From assembly GCA_030512335.1 (NCBI GenBank), contig JAULSU010000002.1, positions 5,580,001-5,644,000 of the forward strand: a stretch of DNA of 64,000 nucleotides. Direction: 5' to 3'. The position numbers were made by a program, and so were the translations under genes. The stretch is from Immersiella caudata (lineage: Eukaryota > Ascomycota > Sordariomycetes > Sordariales > Lasiosphaeriaceae). The notes beneath the pieces were generated by a model. It was not told where the DNA came from and ran no database searches. It worked only from the letters and a program-made list of their open reading frames with translations. Within the stretch, counting starts at the first letter, position 1. Each line of letters opens with the position of its first letter. This document shows positions 12,214 through 23,153 of this stretch, piece by piece.

Positions 12214-13977
12214 GAGATACCACAACATCGACTCAGCCACGACTACAGCCCTGAGCTCATCATGGGCTCCCCACGGCCCACGATGCCTCTTGGAGGGACG
12301 TGGATCGACGACCAGCAGTAGAACCCTGCCTGTGTCTTTCAAAAACAAACCTTGCTGGGCTCGGTCGCTAATGCTTGGCTTCATGCTACCAGTCCCTGCC
12401 TCGCTCGTTTGTTGTCAGTTCGACACCACCTTGACGGGAAGGATTTCTTGGTTCGGTTCCTCGTTTGACACCCTGGCAAGAGGAACTTTTGTAGGAGCAT
12501 CTTCGTATCAACCAGATAATGCAGATTCGATTAGAATTTGAGGATGCGATTGGCTCATCGTGTCAGCAGCTCGTGCGCCAGCTCGATCGTGTTTGATCTT
12601 CAACTAAAAATGTCCGTGAGGTCGATGTTTCAGGAGATCACCGCCAGCCCTTTTTTTACGCCCGTTCAATTAAGCGACTACCAGCGAGAAAATCTAGGAA
12701 TCACACAGAAATGTCCAATTTGGAATATCGCGCAGTATGATCTGCGGCATCACGGCGAACCCCTCACTCTTGGATGTCCTTATTTTCCGACTGACAGAAT
12801 CGGGGTCAGGTCTTGGTTCACTGCCAATCGAGTCACCACCGAGTCAACTTGAACGATTGGCAACGGAATATTTCGATTCCAAGGGGTCATTCAACCTGCA
12901 CAGTGGGGTCTTCGAGACAGCAGGGACTCGACATAGAGCCTCACCAGAATGTTGAAACCGGGCTGGTGGTCTTAGTTACGATTGGCTTCGCATACCCCGC
13001 TACCCTCGAAATAGGTCGTGAGGCTGAGCACGGAGAGAAGCGATATGCAAGCTTCCCTAGCGCACAGGACCACACTTCGTGTTTAAGCTTAGATTGTTAG
13101 AGTCGGCAGCTTCTGTAACCACCACCTCCACAAACAAGTCCCGGATCTACGCATCTCCGGCCAAGCCCCCCCCTCTCTCTCCCCTAGCCGTCGTGCAGTG
13201 CCGAGATCCGGGAAACACCGCATATTCGCCAAGAGACACAGCTGTGCGCATCTGGCATGTCTGGTTGACATCACTCAACAGCACCCCCTGGACGCCGTGA
13301 TACCCTCAGAAGCAAGGATCGAGCAAGGATGGTGCCAGGGGGAACCCCTTGTGATCGCTCGTGATGCACTCCCGCCCCCCATGTGGATTTGCCGACCGCC
13401 TCCCCCGGATCCTCAGGATCACCGGGGCCAGAGCTAGATCTGAGCTCGAGGGTGCCCAAGTGGGCTGGGAGGTGATGGAACATGGCTGGAGGACCAATCG
13501 CTGGGGTTGACATGTGTGTTTTCTGAATCGGCGGCTGTTCATTGGGTTGAGAGAGTTCCCAGAAGTTGAAACGCCAGGCTCACCCGCTCGATAGGTGGAG
13601 TATCCGACAGGGAGGAGCTCGCGATCAGGTCTTTTCTAGGAGAACGTGCTTTTGGAGCTGAAACATCGTCACGATGGTGAGGAGGTAGTCACCAGGAGGG
13701 GAAGCTGTGGCCAGAAGGCGGAGTTGGAGGGGGGGATATTGTCAAGACCTCTCCTAACTCCTCGCCGTCGAATGGATATATAAGGACCTCGACTGACCTC
13801 CTCAACAGCGTTCTCTTATCCTCATCATCATAGACAACACAGCAGCCCAGCATCCTCTCCTATCAATTCACCTTCTCCTCCTGCTGGACAGGCCTTAGAT
13901 TTCTCTTCTTTCCTTCCTGAAACGCCTAATCAGCAACCTTCCAAACACCAAACACCAAACAATATCAACCAGTCAAC
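12214..13977. other. Intergenic region, no supported gene
   Basis: Short plus-strand open frames (for example 12179-12541 and 12813-13100) show no domain and no consistent exon chain. The last 250 bp before 13978 look like the promoter and CT-rich 5' leader of the Egh16-like gene. Confidence 0.5.
13777..13784 (+). promoter_or_regulatory. TATA box of the Egh16-like gene
   Basis: A perfect TATATAAG lies about 200 bp before the ATG at 13978 and is followed by a pyrimidine- and CA-rich leader, the usual arrangement for a strongly regulated fungal gene. Confidence 0.6.
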
Positions 13978-14778
13978 ATGATCCCCACCACTTTCGCTCT
14001 TCTCTTTGCTGCTGCTCAGCTTGTAGCTGGCCACGGAGCTATCATCGCAGCTACTGGCGACGCCGGTGGCACGGGTATGGCCCTCGGCATCGACACCTCT
14101 ACTCCCCGCGATGGAACTCGCCGCCGCCCCTTCCAGCAAGACAGCACCCGCTTCCGCGGCCAAGCCGCCGAGACATTTGGCGAGACCCTCGGGGGCGGCG
14201 ATAACCAGCTCGAGGCTGGCACGCAGGCCATCATGGCCGAGACTGGCGATCAGCTCCCGCAGGTTACGCCCGGGGGCGAAGTGCAGATGACACTGCACCA
14301 GGTCAACGCCGATGGCGGAGGCCCCTACAACTGCATGATCAACGCCGACGGCACTGGCCAGCAATGGACCAACATCCAGGTCACCACCACTCCCCCGGGA
14401 AGGAACTCGCGCAATAGGGTATGTCCCCCCCCTCTCACTTCACATCTAAGAAGGCATGGAAAGATACTAACAGAGCTATAGCAAGGAGAGTCTACGGACT
14501 TCCCCCTGGTGGCCGCCATCCCGGCCTCCCAGAGCTGCACGGGTAACGTGGCCGGACAGGACAATGTCTGCCTTGTGCGATGCCAGAACGATGCACGCGC
14601 AGGACCATTCGGCGGTGTTATACCAGTGCAGATGGCTGCCGCTACTGGTAACGCCACTGCGTCTGCTGCCGCGGCCAGACGGGCCTTGGCGCTCAAGATC
14701 CGCGAGACGGAGATGACTTTTGCTCGGATGATGAAGAAGAGGGCGAGCTTTGACGAGGACGAGGAGGATGATGAGTAA
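13978..14778 (+). CDS. Secreted Egh16-like (gEgh16/Mas family) protein
   Basis: Two exons, 13978-14418 and 14482-14778, encode about 245 residues. Residues 1-18 form a clear signal peptide (hydrophobic LLFAAAQLVAG), probably cleaved before HGAI, so the mature protein would begin with histidine. The body has the family's glycine-rich start (ATGDAGG), the Arg/Gln-rich FQQDSTRFRGQ segment, the GGPYNC stretch and conserved cysteines near SCTGNV, NVCLVRCQN and AGPFGG. The tail is acidic (DEDEEDDE). Egh16-like proteins are secreted, often highly expressed during appressorium formation or host contact, and their biochemical activity is not settled. The 63-nt intron has a GTATGT donor and a CTAAC branch. 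A TATA box and CT-rich leader precede it. Confidence 0.88.
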
Positions 14779-15949
14779 GGGATGCGATGATTGACGACTG
14801 CAAAAACTGGTGTTTGGGGCTCTCTTGACGAAGAGCAAGGAGTTAGATTGTTTTTCTGCTGCATTTTCCTGTTTTTTTTTGCCCCTTTTTTACGCGGTCT
14901 TGTAGCTGGTCTCGGATAGTCCAGTCTTTACGCCAATGTTGCCACGGATGGGGTGGTTAGAAAGGAGAGAGCGGCTGCTGTGTTGTCTTGTCTTGTACCA
15001 GTACGATGATACCCAACTTATTTCATTCCTTAGACATTGTTTCATTAGGTATATAGCATAGAACGAATTCAGGTACATACTCTGAACCGAAGCACTCACC
15101 GAGCGAGCGATTCTGCCGAATATCCAATCCCCAATCCCCTTCCACTGAGGCCTCCTATGTCCTCCTTCCACAAAGGACAACCCGAAAAAGTCCCTCACCA
15201 ACCAACGAAAACGAAAACTAACGAGACTAGAAAGAAAGAAAAAATCCCGCCGCTGCAATCTATCCACGCATCACTGCATATAACGTCCCCCATCGTGACA
15301 GCTGCGAGGCAAAGAGCATTGGCGACAATCCTTCCCACCTTTTCATTGGCTACTCCACCCGACTTACACGCACATCCACCCAGTAGGCAGTCGACAATCG
15401 TAATGGTAATGGTGGGCTGCGCCTCCTCCGGTCCCCCCTGGGTCTAGACCGCGGGGCCCTCCACTTACGCAAAAGGCTGCGGGAAGGGCGCGCATGGGGG
15501 TTCCTGTGGACGTTTTGTGGGGTGTGACGTCATGGTGGGAAGGTAGGTAGGTTGAGGGATTGGCTATCGCGGGGAGGGGTGGTTTGTCTTTTGGTTTTCT
15601 GGTGGGTTGAGGGGATTGGTTGGGGAGGTGGTCATGGGAGGGGTGTGATGCGCACGGCGTTTGAAGGGAAGGGAGGTGATTGTGATGGGTTGGGAGGAGG
15701 GAAGGTGGTGGTTGCCTTTTGATGGCGATGGGGAGGAGGGGGAGGGGGACAAAGAGCGGATGGTATTTGTAGGGTCGTGCTTTCCAATTTTGATGTGATC
15801 TGGGCTTTTCTTTTCAAAATCGTCACCGCTTGCATCGGGTTTTGGAAGTTTCTTGTCTCAGACATACATCATCAGATCAACCCCTAGGACACCTACGATT
15901 ACCGCTCGGAGACGAATACCCTTACTTACTACACCTAAGCAACATCACC
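14779..15949. other. Intergenic region with purine-rich tract
   Basis: No supported gene. Around 15480-15760 the plus strand is G-rich (runs of GGGG and GGTGGG), so the minus-strand frames there translate to Ser/Pro/Thr-rich low-complexity protein and are not credible. The block may be the promoter of the small gene at 15950. Confidence 0.5.
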
Positions 15950-16400
15950 ATGGATACCTCCCGACAACCCATCGCCAGCACCGAGTCCTCCCCCGCCACC
16001 GAGGAGCAGACTCGCTCCTCGTCGCCTTCCGACCGACGTAACAGCATCGAGTGGGGTGCGTTTCTGTCTTTCTCCCCCTTACCATCATCCCATCCATCCC
16101 GCCTCCCCCATTCCCACCTAACTAACATCCCCTCTCCCAACAGACGCATCCAAAGTCCCCCCCTCCCGCTTCCAAAAACGCAAAGGCTCCATCTACGCCG
16201 TCCCCTCCTCCCGCGACGGCCACATCGACAGCAACTACAACACCAAATTCCACGAAAAGCACGCCGAGCTCTGGAAGGACGGCGTGACCCCGACTAGCTC
16301 CGGCCGAAGAGAAAGCAACGCTGGTTCGACCACATCGAACGGCCGAAGGGAGAGCAACGCTGGCCTCTTTGGAGGGAGACGGGGGAGTAACGCCAACTAG
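15950..16400 (+). CDS. Small basic conserved fungal protein with RRESNAG repeats
   Basis: Two exons, 15950-16055 and 16144-16400, give 120 residues from an ATG in good context (ACCATGG). The intron is 88 nt with a GTGCGT donor and an ACAG acceptor. The N-terminus is Ser/Thr-rich. The centre holds a motif I recognise from uncharacterised fungal proteins, SRFQKRKGSIYAVPSSRDGH, followed by KFHEKHAELWKDG. The C-terminus has repeats of the type GRRESNAG, GRRESNAG and GRRGSNAN, ending at TAG (16398-16400). Arg-Arg-x-Ser repeats are typical basophilic-kinase (PKA-like) sites, which is an inference. The same repeat continues in frame for 70 codons beyond the stop (next feature). I cannot assign a function. 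Confidence 0.75.
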
Positions 16401-16613
16401 GAGGGTGTAGTCTATTCGAGGAAGGAGGGGTCCGGGTCTGGGTCCGGACGGAGGGAGAGCAGTGCGGGATGGTCTTCGTTGCCTGGGGGGAGGAGAGAGA
16501 GTAACGCGGGGATTTATGGAGGCAAGAGGGAGAGCAACGCGGGGACGTACAGGAGTAGGAGGGAGAGCAACTCGGATATGGTTGGTGGTAGGAGAGGGAG
16601 CAACGCCAACTAG
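16401..16613 (+). repeat. In-frame continuation of the RRESNAG repeats beyond the stop
   Basis: Directly after the TAG at 16398-16400 the same frame stays open for 70 codons and ends at TAG 16611-16613. It contains five more copies of the repeat (GRRESSAG, GRRESNAG, GKRESNAG, SRRESNSD, GRRGSNAN). The last copy reads RRGSNAN then TAG, exactly as at the first stop. This may be a readthrough extension, or the relic of a longer C-terminus truncated by a stop mutation or internal duplication. With readthrough the protein would be 191 residues. Confidence 0.6.
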
Positions 16614-17043
16614 TGGGTGTCGGTGAAGACGAAGGGGATGGCGGAGGACATGGCCTTTTGGGGTTACTCGATGGGGAAGTCAGGGTAGAGAATGCTTGCG
16701 ATAAACACCAGGGAGGGAAGGACGGAGTTTTTGATTCGTCTCCTTTCATAAAATGATACTCATCTACACGCGCTCAACTCGACCAACTAAAGGAGATGTT
16801 TGCGTGCTGAGTAACAGTTGTGTTGTGGTAAATCCCACCCGAGAACTCGCCCGAGTCCGTCCCGTCCCGTCCATCCATGCCTCAAAGTTCAAAGGAAAAG
16901 CGTCAAACAAAACAAACTGCCACTAACCGCCCGAACCAGCCACCCGCCTCGATGTCAGACCGGCCCACCTCCTTTCCCATGTGTTTTCTCACGTAATTCC
17001 TATATACAAAATGTGAATTGTGGAACAGGAAAGGACATCACGG
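16614..17043. other. Intergenic region
   Basis: A 430-bp stretch between the small repeat protein and the 3' end of syf1. It should hold both 3' ends; nothing else is recognisable. Confidence 0.5.
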
Positions 17044-19610
17044 TCATTCATCCATGTCATCCAGATCAATGGCATCTGGGTTCGCCACCTCCGTGGGCAT
17101 ATCAACTTTGGGCCCTTCCGAAGCAGCAACGAATCCCACCGGTGCACGCGCCTGTCGCTCTAGCTGCTCCATGGCATCGGCCACCTCAGGGTCAACTTCC
17201 TCCCCGCCATTCTCGGCACGTTTCTGAGCGCGCGCAAGGGCTTGGGAGGCGATAAAGTTGACGTCCGTGTTGTACTGAGCCTGGACGCTGCGCTTAATAC
17301 GCAGCATCTCCTTGAACGTGTCCTCGTTGCCGTGCTGGACTTCAAACTGCTCCCACTTGGTCCAGAAGCCGGGGTTCGTCCGTGGATCGCAAAACTGTGA
17401 TGCGTGTCCGTAGATGGCGCGCGCCCGGTCGATCTCCCCAAGACGCTTCTCCATATCGGCGAACTTGAGGCACATGTCGCGCGCTTCATTATCAGGTAGG
17501 GCTGCAATGGCACGTTCGTAGATGGGTCGGGTTGAAGGGAGGCCGAAGTTGGATGCGGATTTGGTGATGTAAAAGTTGAACATGTCGGCGCGATCTTCGT
17601 CTGAGACGGCGCGGGTGGCTCGCTCGTAGATGCGCATGGCGTGTCGCGCGAGACCTCGCTCTTCTTCGAGGTTCCCGTACATAAGATAGATGACCTTGGC
17701 GAATTTTGGTGGGCAATCCTCCACGGCCTGCTCGAAGAGGTCCCGTAACCTCTCGATGCTGATCTTGCGGTCGGTTGCCCTGGTGAGATAGAGATTCCAT
17801 AGCTCGAAAGCCACGGGGTAGCTGAAGAGATCAAGACCTCGCTCGTAGATCTTGAACGACTCTTCGTAATATTTGTGCTCCTCCATCAGGTTGGCGTAGT
17901 TGACCACCGTCTGGGGAGTGGCGATGCGGAGCTCGAATATCCTTTCGTAGACCTTCTTAGTCTCTTCAAGTGAGCTCACGCTCTCAACCAGGTCGACGTA
18001 AAAACTCCATAGCTTCCAGCTCTTGTGGACTCTTTGCTGTGGTGATAATGTCTCGTCAAAGTAGTCCACCGTGGACCTCTTAGGGGCCTGGACAGCTTTC
18101 GCCATGATTTTGACGGCTTCGTCAAAGTTCTCGTTGCGCAGTTCCATCTCAGCCCATTCGATCCACATATCAGCGAGCTCTGCCACTGACTTGAATGGCA
18201 CCTTGACTGCCTTCTCCATGATAACTCTTGCGCTGCGAATGTCGCCTCCTGCTTCGTAGAATTTCGCATAGTTGGTCCAGAGTTGATGAAAGGCCCCGAC
18301 TGCCTTTTTGGGCTGGATGGCGGCGATGGCGTCGGTGTAAGTTTGCACCACATTCTCCTTGTTGTCGCCCCATAGCGCCACCCGCTTCTCCCACTCGGTG
18401 ACGTTATTTGGGTTCTGTCGAAGTAGCACATCGTTTAGGAGGAACGGCCGTCGGTCCATCAGATGCTCAAACCTCATCATCCGAATGTCCAGGTCAAAGT
18501 CTGCTGCCCCATCCACAACCCCCTTTTCGGCCCGCGTCGATGCGACTTCCATCAGAGCTCCGATGATAGACTCCTCAAATTCCGCATAAGAGTCGAACAC
18601 CAGTGTGAAATCGCGGACCGTCATTACTGTCAAAATACCTTCCTCGAAGACATCTCTTGCGCGCTCAAAACTACCGCGCCGAATCCAGTAGGTGGCTAAA
18701 CCGCACCACAGTTTTCCTCTTTGGTCCGAGAATCGTTCGATTCCGCTGCGAATGATGCGCTCCACATCGATCCCTGTTTCATGGCCCGTCTCGATCTCGG
18801 CTGCGTGCTCGACAAGTAAATCCACCATTTCGCTCCAAAGCTCGTAATGACCCTTGCCGTTCTTGCTTTGGAAGCGCGGATTGTTGAGAATGTCAATGTA
18901 CTTGCGGACCGCCTCGGTGTAGAGCCCCACTTGCACCAGCAGCTCGATGAAGTCTTCAGCGTCTTCTGGGTGCACCTGCATGTACCGTCGCCAGATCTTG
19001 ACGGCGGTCAGGCCCTCGGCCGAGTTCGCAAATGGTCTGTAGAGGCCCCATATTCTGTTGTGCTGGGTAATGGGGAGCGCGCGAAGCGCACGGTCGAAAG
19101 TATGTCGTGTGAGCGTGACCAGAGGCTGCTGCATCAAAAACTTGAGATAGAGCTCCCAGATGCGTGGCATCTTGTTTAGTAAAATGAGGGCGCGCTCAAA
19201 TAGCGCGTTGACTTTGCGGTATTCAGCGGCGAACACAGCAGCGTTCAGCTTTGCGACATGTTTTGTCCGGAAGACGAGATACTGCAACATGTCAGACGCT
19301 GAAGTAGTCGGAAGGCCGGAGCACTTACCATCTTCCAAAGCTTATACGATCTTGGAAGCTGAATACATGCGCGCTCCATAATGAACGCCTGTTCTCGAAC
19401 CGTCCCATGCTGGAGCTTGTACTCGATATATGCCAGCCATGGCTTCGTGCTCCCGGGGTTACGTTGTATGTCTTGTTCGTAAGGAAAGTCTTCTTCGGTC
19501 TATAGAGAATTAGCCCAAGCCATTTCCGGTATTCCATATAGCACGTAAAAACCTACCACCAAGGCCAAATCTGGCTGGCGACCCGAGTTTTGCGAAAGGC
19601 TGGACGACAT
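17044..19610 (-). CDS. syf1: Pre-mRNA-splicing factor Syf1 (XAB2 homologue)
   Basis: Three exons, 19610-19557, 19499-19329 and 19281-17044, encode about 820 residues. The product is a string of HAT (half-a-TPR) repeats with recurring W/Y-x-x-Y-x-x-F/L and E-R-A-L/I signatures, such as PWLAYIEYKLQ, RIWELYLKFLMQQP, KLWCGLATYWIRRGSFERA, KVYERIFELR and RAIYGHASQF. The length and N-terminal segment EEDFPYEQDIQRNP fit Syf1 and not the shorter Clf1. Syf1 is a scaffold of the Prp19-associated (NTC) complex in the active spliceosome. The C-terminus is acidic (DAIDLDDMDE). Intron 2 is only 47 nt. A divergent promoter is shared with the V-ATPase subunit D gene. Confidence 0.95.
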
Positions 19611-20159
19611 CGCGAATGGCGAGGGCGTCGTGAGCCCGGAAACGAGAGACGCCTTTCCGCGGAGGACGAATAGAGAGAGAGAGAGGGAAAAAGAAGTGTC
19701 AAACAGCGCGTTGCCACGACATCACTGCTGGGCTCGCGAGTCGGATTGCTCGCGCGACGGCGAGACGGCAGCGTGCTCGGAGGTTCGACTCGTGATCCGT
19801 TTTTCTTCCGAGAGCAACAGAACGCCTGGTTGAATTTGGGCGCTAACAATCATCGGGCCAGCCGTCCAAACGCATGGGCCAATTGGCCAGGTACGTACTT
19901 TTAGTGGGTCGCGTAATGCTGCTTGGCAGCCGTAATGCAGCGTCTGTGCGGGGATGGTCGCCAGAAGTTAGAACCTCGCTAGGTTGGCTCAGCTCTCAGC
20001 GCTGTGAAGCTCCAAGCTCCACCACCAACCTGCGGCCCATCTCCAACACCCAGAGCTCCAGCAGCGCGCCCCCTACAACGAAAACTAATACTCTTTCCAT
20101 TACTTAGCTACTCCTTTTGGAGCTCTGGAAGTACTCGGTCACGCCGGAAATTCGTCACA
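19611..20159. other. Divergent promoter of syf1 and vma8
   Basis: A 549-bp gap between two start codons. It contains a short GA-dinucleotide run near 19672-19685 and a CT/AT-rich leader before 20160. No other element was recognised. Confidence 0.5.
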
Positions 20160-21286
20160 ATGTCAGGGGCAGCAGTACGTCAGACGAAACTCCCCCGTCG
20201 CAAACCCCGCAGCGAGACGATGCACGAGATGCTGATTAGACCAGGACCGCGAGGCCGTCTTTCCCACCCGGCAGTCCCTGGGCTTGATGAAAGCGAAGCT
20301 CAAGGGTGCTGAGACGGGACACAGCTTGCTGAAGAGGAAGAGTGAGGCTCTGACAAAGTACGCCCCGCCCCTTTTTGTCTGTTATCGACCGAGCCAAGCT
20401 GATGTCGATACCCTCATACAGGCGCTTCCGAGAAATCACCCGCCGAATCGATGAAGCCAAGCGCAAGATGGGCCGCGTCATGCAAATTGCATCCCTATCG
20501 CTCGCCGAAGTCACCTACGCCGTGGGAGGAAACATCGGATTTCAGATTCAGGAGTCAGCTAGGTCGGCGCGCTTCCGTCTGCGTACCAAGCAGGAGAACG
20601 TATCGGGTGTACTGCTTCCAGCCTTCGAGAGCTACCTCACAGAGGGCAACAATGACTTCGCCATGACGGGTCTCGGCAAGGGTGGTCAGCAGGTGCAGAG
20701 GTGTCGTGAGACATATGCCAGGGCAGTAGAGGCGCTGGTAGAGCTGGCCAGTCTACAGACGGCATTCGTCATTCTTGACGAAGTTATCAAGGTTGTCAAC
20801 CGAAGAGGTGAGTTTCTCTCTTTTGAACTATACAGGAATTCTGCTGACGAGTATTAGTCAACGCTATGTAAGTGACGGCGGTTGATGTGAGAGAGTTGGA
20901 CTAATTGCGAGCAGCGAGCACGTCATTATCCCCCGAACGGAAAACACCATCAAGTGTAAGTAGACAACTCCGCTTATCGACTACAGGGTTTGGCTAACAA
21001 AGGTCCAGATATCAACTCGGAGCTTGATGAGTTGGACAGAGAAGAGTTTTACAGACTCAAGAAGGTAAGCGTTTACCCCTGGAAACTTAGACACGCTGCT
21101 CACACTGCACAGGTTGCCAACAAGAAGCAACGCGACAACGCAGCGATGGACGCTGAGATGAAGGCGAAGAGGGAGGCCAAGGCAGCACTTGAACTGGAGA
21201 ATGGGGCACCAGAAGAGGTTGCGGACGCCACTGCTGGGCCTACCGATTTACTGGCGGCGGAGGAAGACGAAGATGTCATCTTCTAA
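20160..21286 (+). CDS. vma8: V-type proton ATPase subunit D
   Basis: Seven exons: 20160-20174, 20245-20357, 20422-20807, 20858-20867, 20915-20955, 21009-21064 and 21113-21286, giving 264 residues, the usual size. Joining gives MSGAADREAVFPTRQSLGLM, then KLKGAETGHSLLKRKSEAL, and the long paired helices of the central stalk (ITRRIDEAKRKMG and VVNRRVNAIEHVIIPRTENT). Family knowledge places it in the rotor of the V1 sector, coupling ATP hydrolysis to proton pumping at vacuole and endosome membranes. Exon 1 is 15 nt and exon 4 only 10 nt, yet both are required to restore conserved sequence. The C-terminus is acidic (AAEEDEDVIF). Confidence 0.95.
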
Positions 21287-21507
21287 GTCATTGGCACATC
21301 CCATCCACTCGTAATCAGTCTGTCAACCCATACTTGTTTCACATAGGCACTGGCGCATTCCGGAGTTGTTCATTCTTTTAGCTTGGGTATCTTACATCCT
21401 CCTGCTGGTCCTTTAGGACATTCTGTATCATAAGCCGCTGTAGCCCCTACCTGAATATTGAAGGCGCACCAGCCTGCGTAACTGACAGCGCGTTTGGCCT
21501 CGTCTAT

Positions 21508-22401
21508 TTACTGTCGTTGGTAGGTCACCTTCATGGTCTTCTCGCCGTTCTTGAGCGACATCCCAGCGGTGTTTTCCTTTGCAGTAATGGCTCCCGACTC
21601 AGCGTCGTACTCAACGAACGCGATACCGCTACGACCCGGCACCATACGGACTTCGCGGAAGCCCTCGAAGCGGCTGAAGATGCTGGTAAGAGCATCCTTG
21701 TCGTACTCCTCGGGTAGATTCTGGACGAAGAGAATTCTGTTGGGCGGCAGGTACTCGTCTGGCACCACTGCAGCAGGACCAGAACCAGTCGCCTTGAGAC
21801 CGGCACCACGCGCATTCTTGGCAGGGCGAGCATTCGCGTCCGCGGGAGCGCCTGGAAGGGGACGCTTAAGCAGCTTCTGCTCTTCAGCGGTCTCAAGGGC
21901 CTTCTTCTTGTCTGTAGATTACGGATGTTAGAATATGGTTCCACATAGTATTGATGGCAGGTGACATGCCTTTCTCAGCCATGCGCCGGCGCTTGTGGGC
22001 ATCGAACTCCTCCTCGTTGCCAGTCTTCAAGACCGTCGCGTCGCTGCGCGTCCGGGCGAGCGCCAGGTGCATGGGCTTCTCAAAGAGATCGAAACCTTGC
22101 ACCTCCTCGATGGCGTTCAGCGCCGACTCGGGGTTGTCGAAGACGACAAAGGCCTGGCCCTTAGCCTTGAGGTTGGTCTTCGCGACGATGTCGATGACGT
22201 TGCCATACTCGGAGAAGATGGTGCGCAGAGTCTCCTTGAGCAGCTCCGGTTTGACGCGCTCCTCAAGGTTCCGCACGTAAACGCTATATAGGGAAGAAAA
22301 AGGTGGTGTTAGTCGCGATGTCCCTACCAAAGTGGAAAACATGCCTTGTATGTGTCGGAGTGCAATGACACATACGTAGCAATGGGCTGTTGAGACGCCA
22401 T
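21508..22401 (-). CDS. U1A/U2B''-type snRNP protein, two RRMs
   Basis: Three exons, 22401-22376, 22283-21970 and 21911-21508, encode 247 residues. RRM1 starts almost at once (VYVRNLEERVKPELLKETLR, with RNP1-like GQAFVVFD), and RRM2 is C-terminal (ILFVQNLPEEYDKDALTSIF, with GIAFVEYD). They are joined by a basic Ala/Lys-rich linker (about residues 112-160). This is the layout of U1-A/U2-B''/SNF proteins, which bind U1 or U2 snRNA stem-loops. Which snRNA this one binds cannot be decided from sequence. The second intron (21969-21912) starts with GC rather than GT and ends with a good TTCTAAC branch and CTACAG acceptor. Confidence 0.9.
21912..21969 (-). other. GC-AG intron in the snRNP gene
   Basis: On the minus strand the exon ends GAGAAAG and the intron begins GCATGT. 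It ends TTCTAACATCCGTAATCTACAG. Only this boundary restores the frame into DKKKALETAEEQKLL, and no GT donor nearby gives the right phase. Confidence 0.75.
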
Positions 22402-23153
22402 TTGGATATCCTTTTCGACACTCCCGAAATGTCTTATTGAGGCCTTTGGTTATTGAAAGTCGTCTCGTAAAGAGGCCGATGTCAGATGGGTCAAACTCGA
22501 TGTGTGTGATGAATCTTGAGATCAATCGAGCTTTGAGGCTGGAAGGCGTGAGGCTAAGTGGGGCTCTTGGCGTGTCGCGTCACTCGAACCCAGCTGCAAG
22601 GATCGCCTAATCAGCCCCATATACAGTGGGAGGTATTTCTTGGGGCAAGCGATGAACTCAAACTGCATCTGAAAGACATTGGGCAGGTCATACTTTGATG
22701 TTGCGTGAAGATCACAGCGTGAATTTTGTTTGACCGTATTTCAAGTGCAGTTTCCGAGCCCTTTCTGACATTCGAATGACTCTACTGCCATTTGAAGCCG
22801 TGAAATAGCCGAATCTCCAGGGATCTGGCCCCCCCATTTCCCAAGATATACTTTTGCGAGACCGAGGCCCAGCCCCACTATCTCGTGGTTGGGAACAAGA
22901 TAAGCGACGTCAACTTTACTCCAGGGGAAGTCGCGCGATCGACCTCTTCCAAAGGTTCTTACCTTCTCCCTTGTTTGTCCCAGCAGAGATGCTGTCAGAG
23001 CCTCCGCTGCGCGACAGCCGATGAGCCTAATACCCGATCTCGCGCGATAGAGACGCCCTCTTTCTGCTTCCGGTTCTCCCGGTTGCCCACGTTCGCTCGT
23101 CCCGTCCCACCTTTGTCCCCGCGTCTGGCCCAGGCCGACGCATTTCCCACGAC
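22402..23153. other. Divergent intergenic region
   Basis: A 752-bp gap between the snRNP gene and the RING-ligase gene. Pyrimidine-rich leader sequence precedes 23154. No other feature was recognised. Confidence 0.5.

Noticed and set aside
15564..16149. Minus-strand Ser/Pro/Thr-rich frames
   Set aside because: Produced by the G-rich plus strand; low-complexity and antisense to a better-supported gene.
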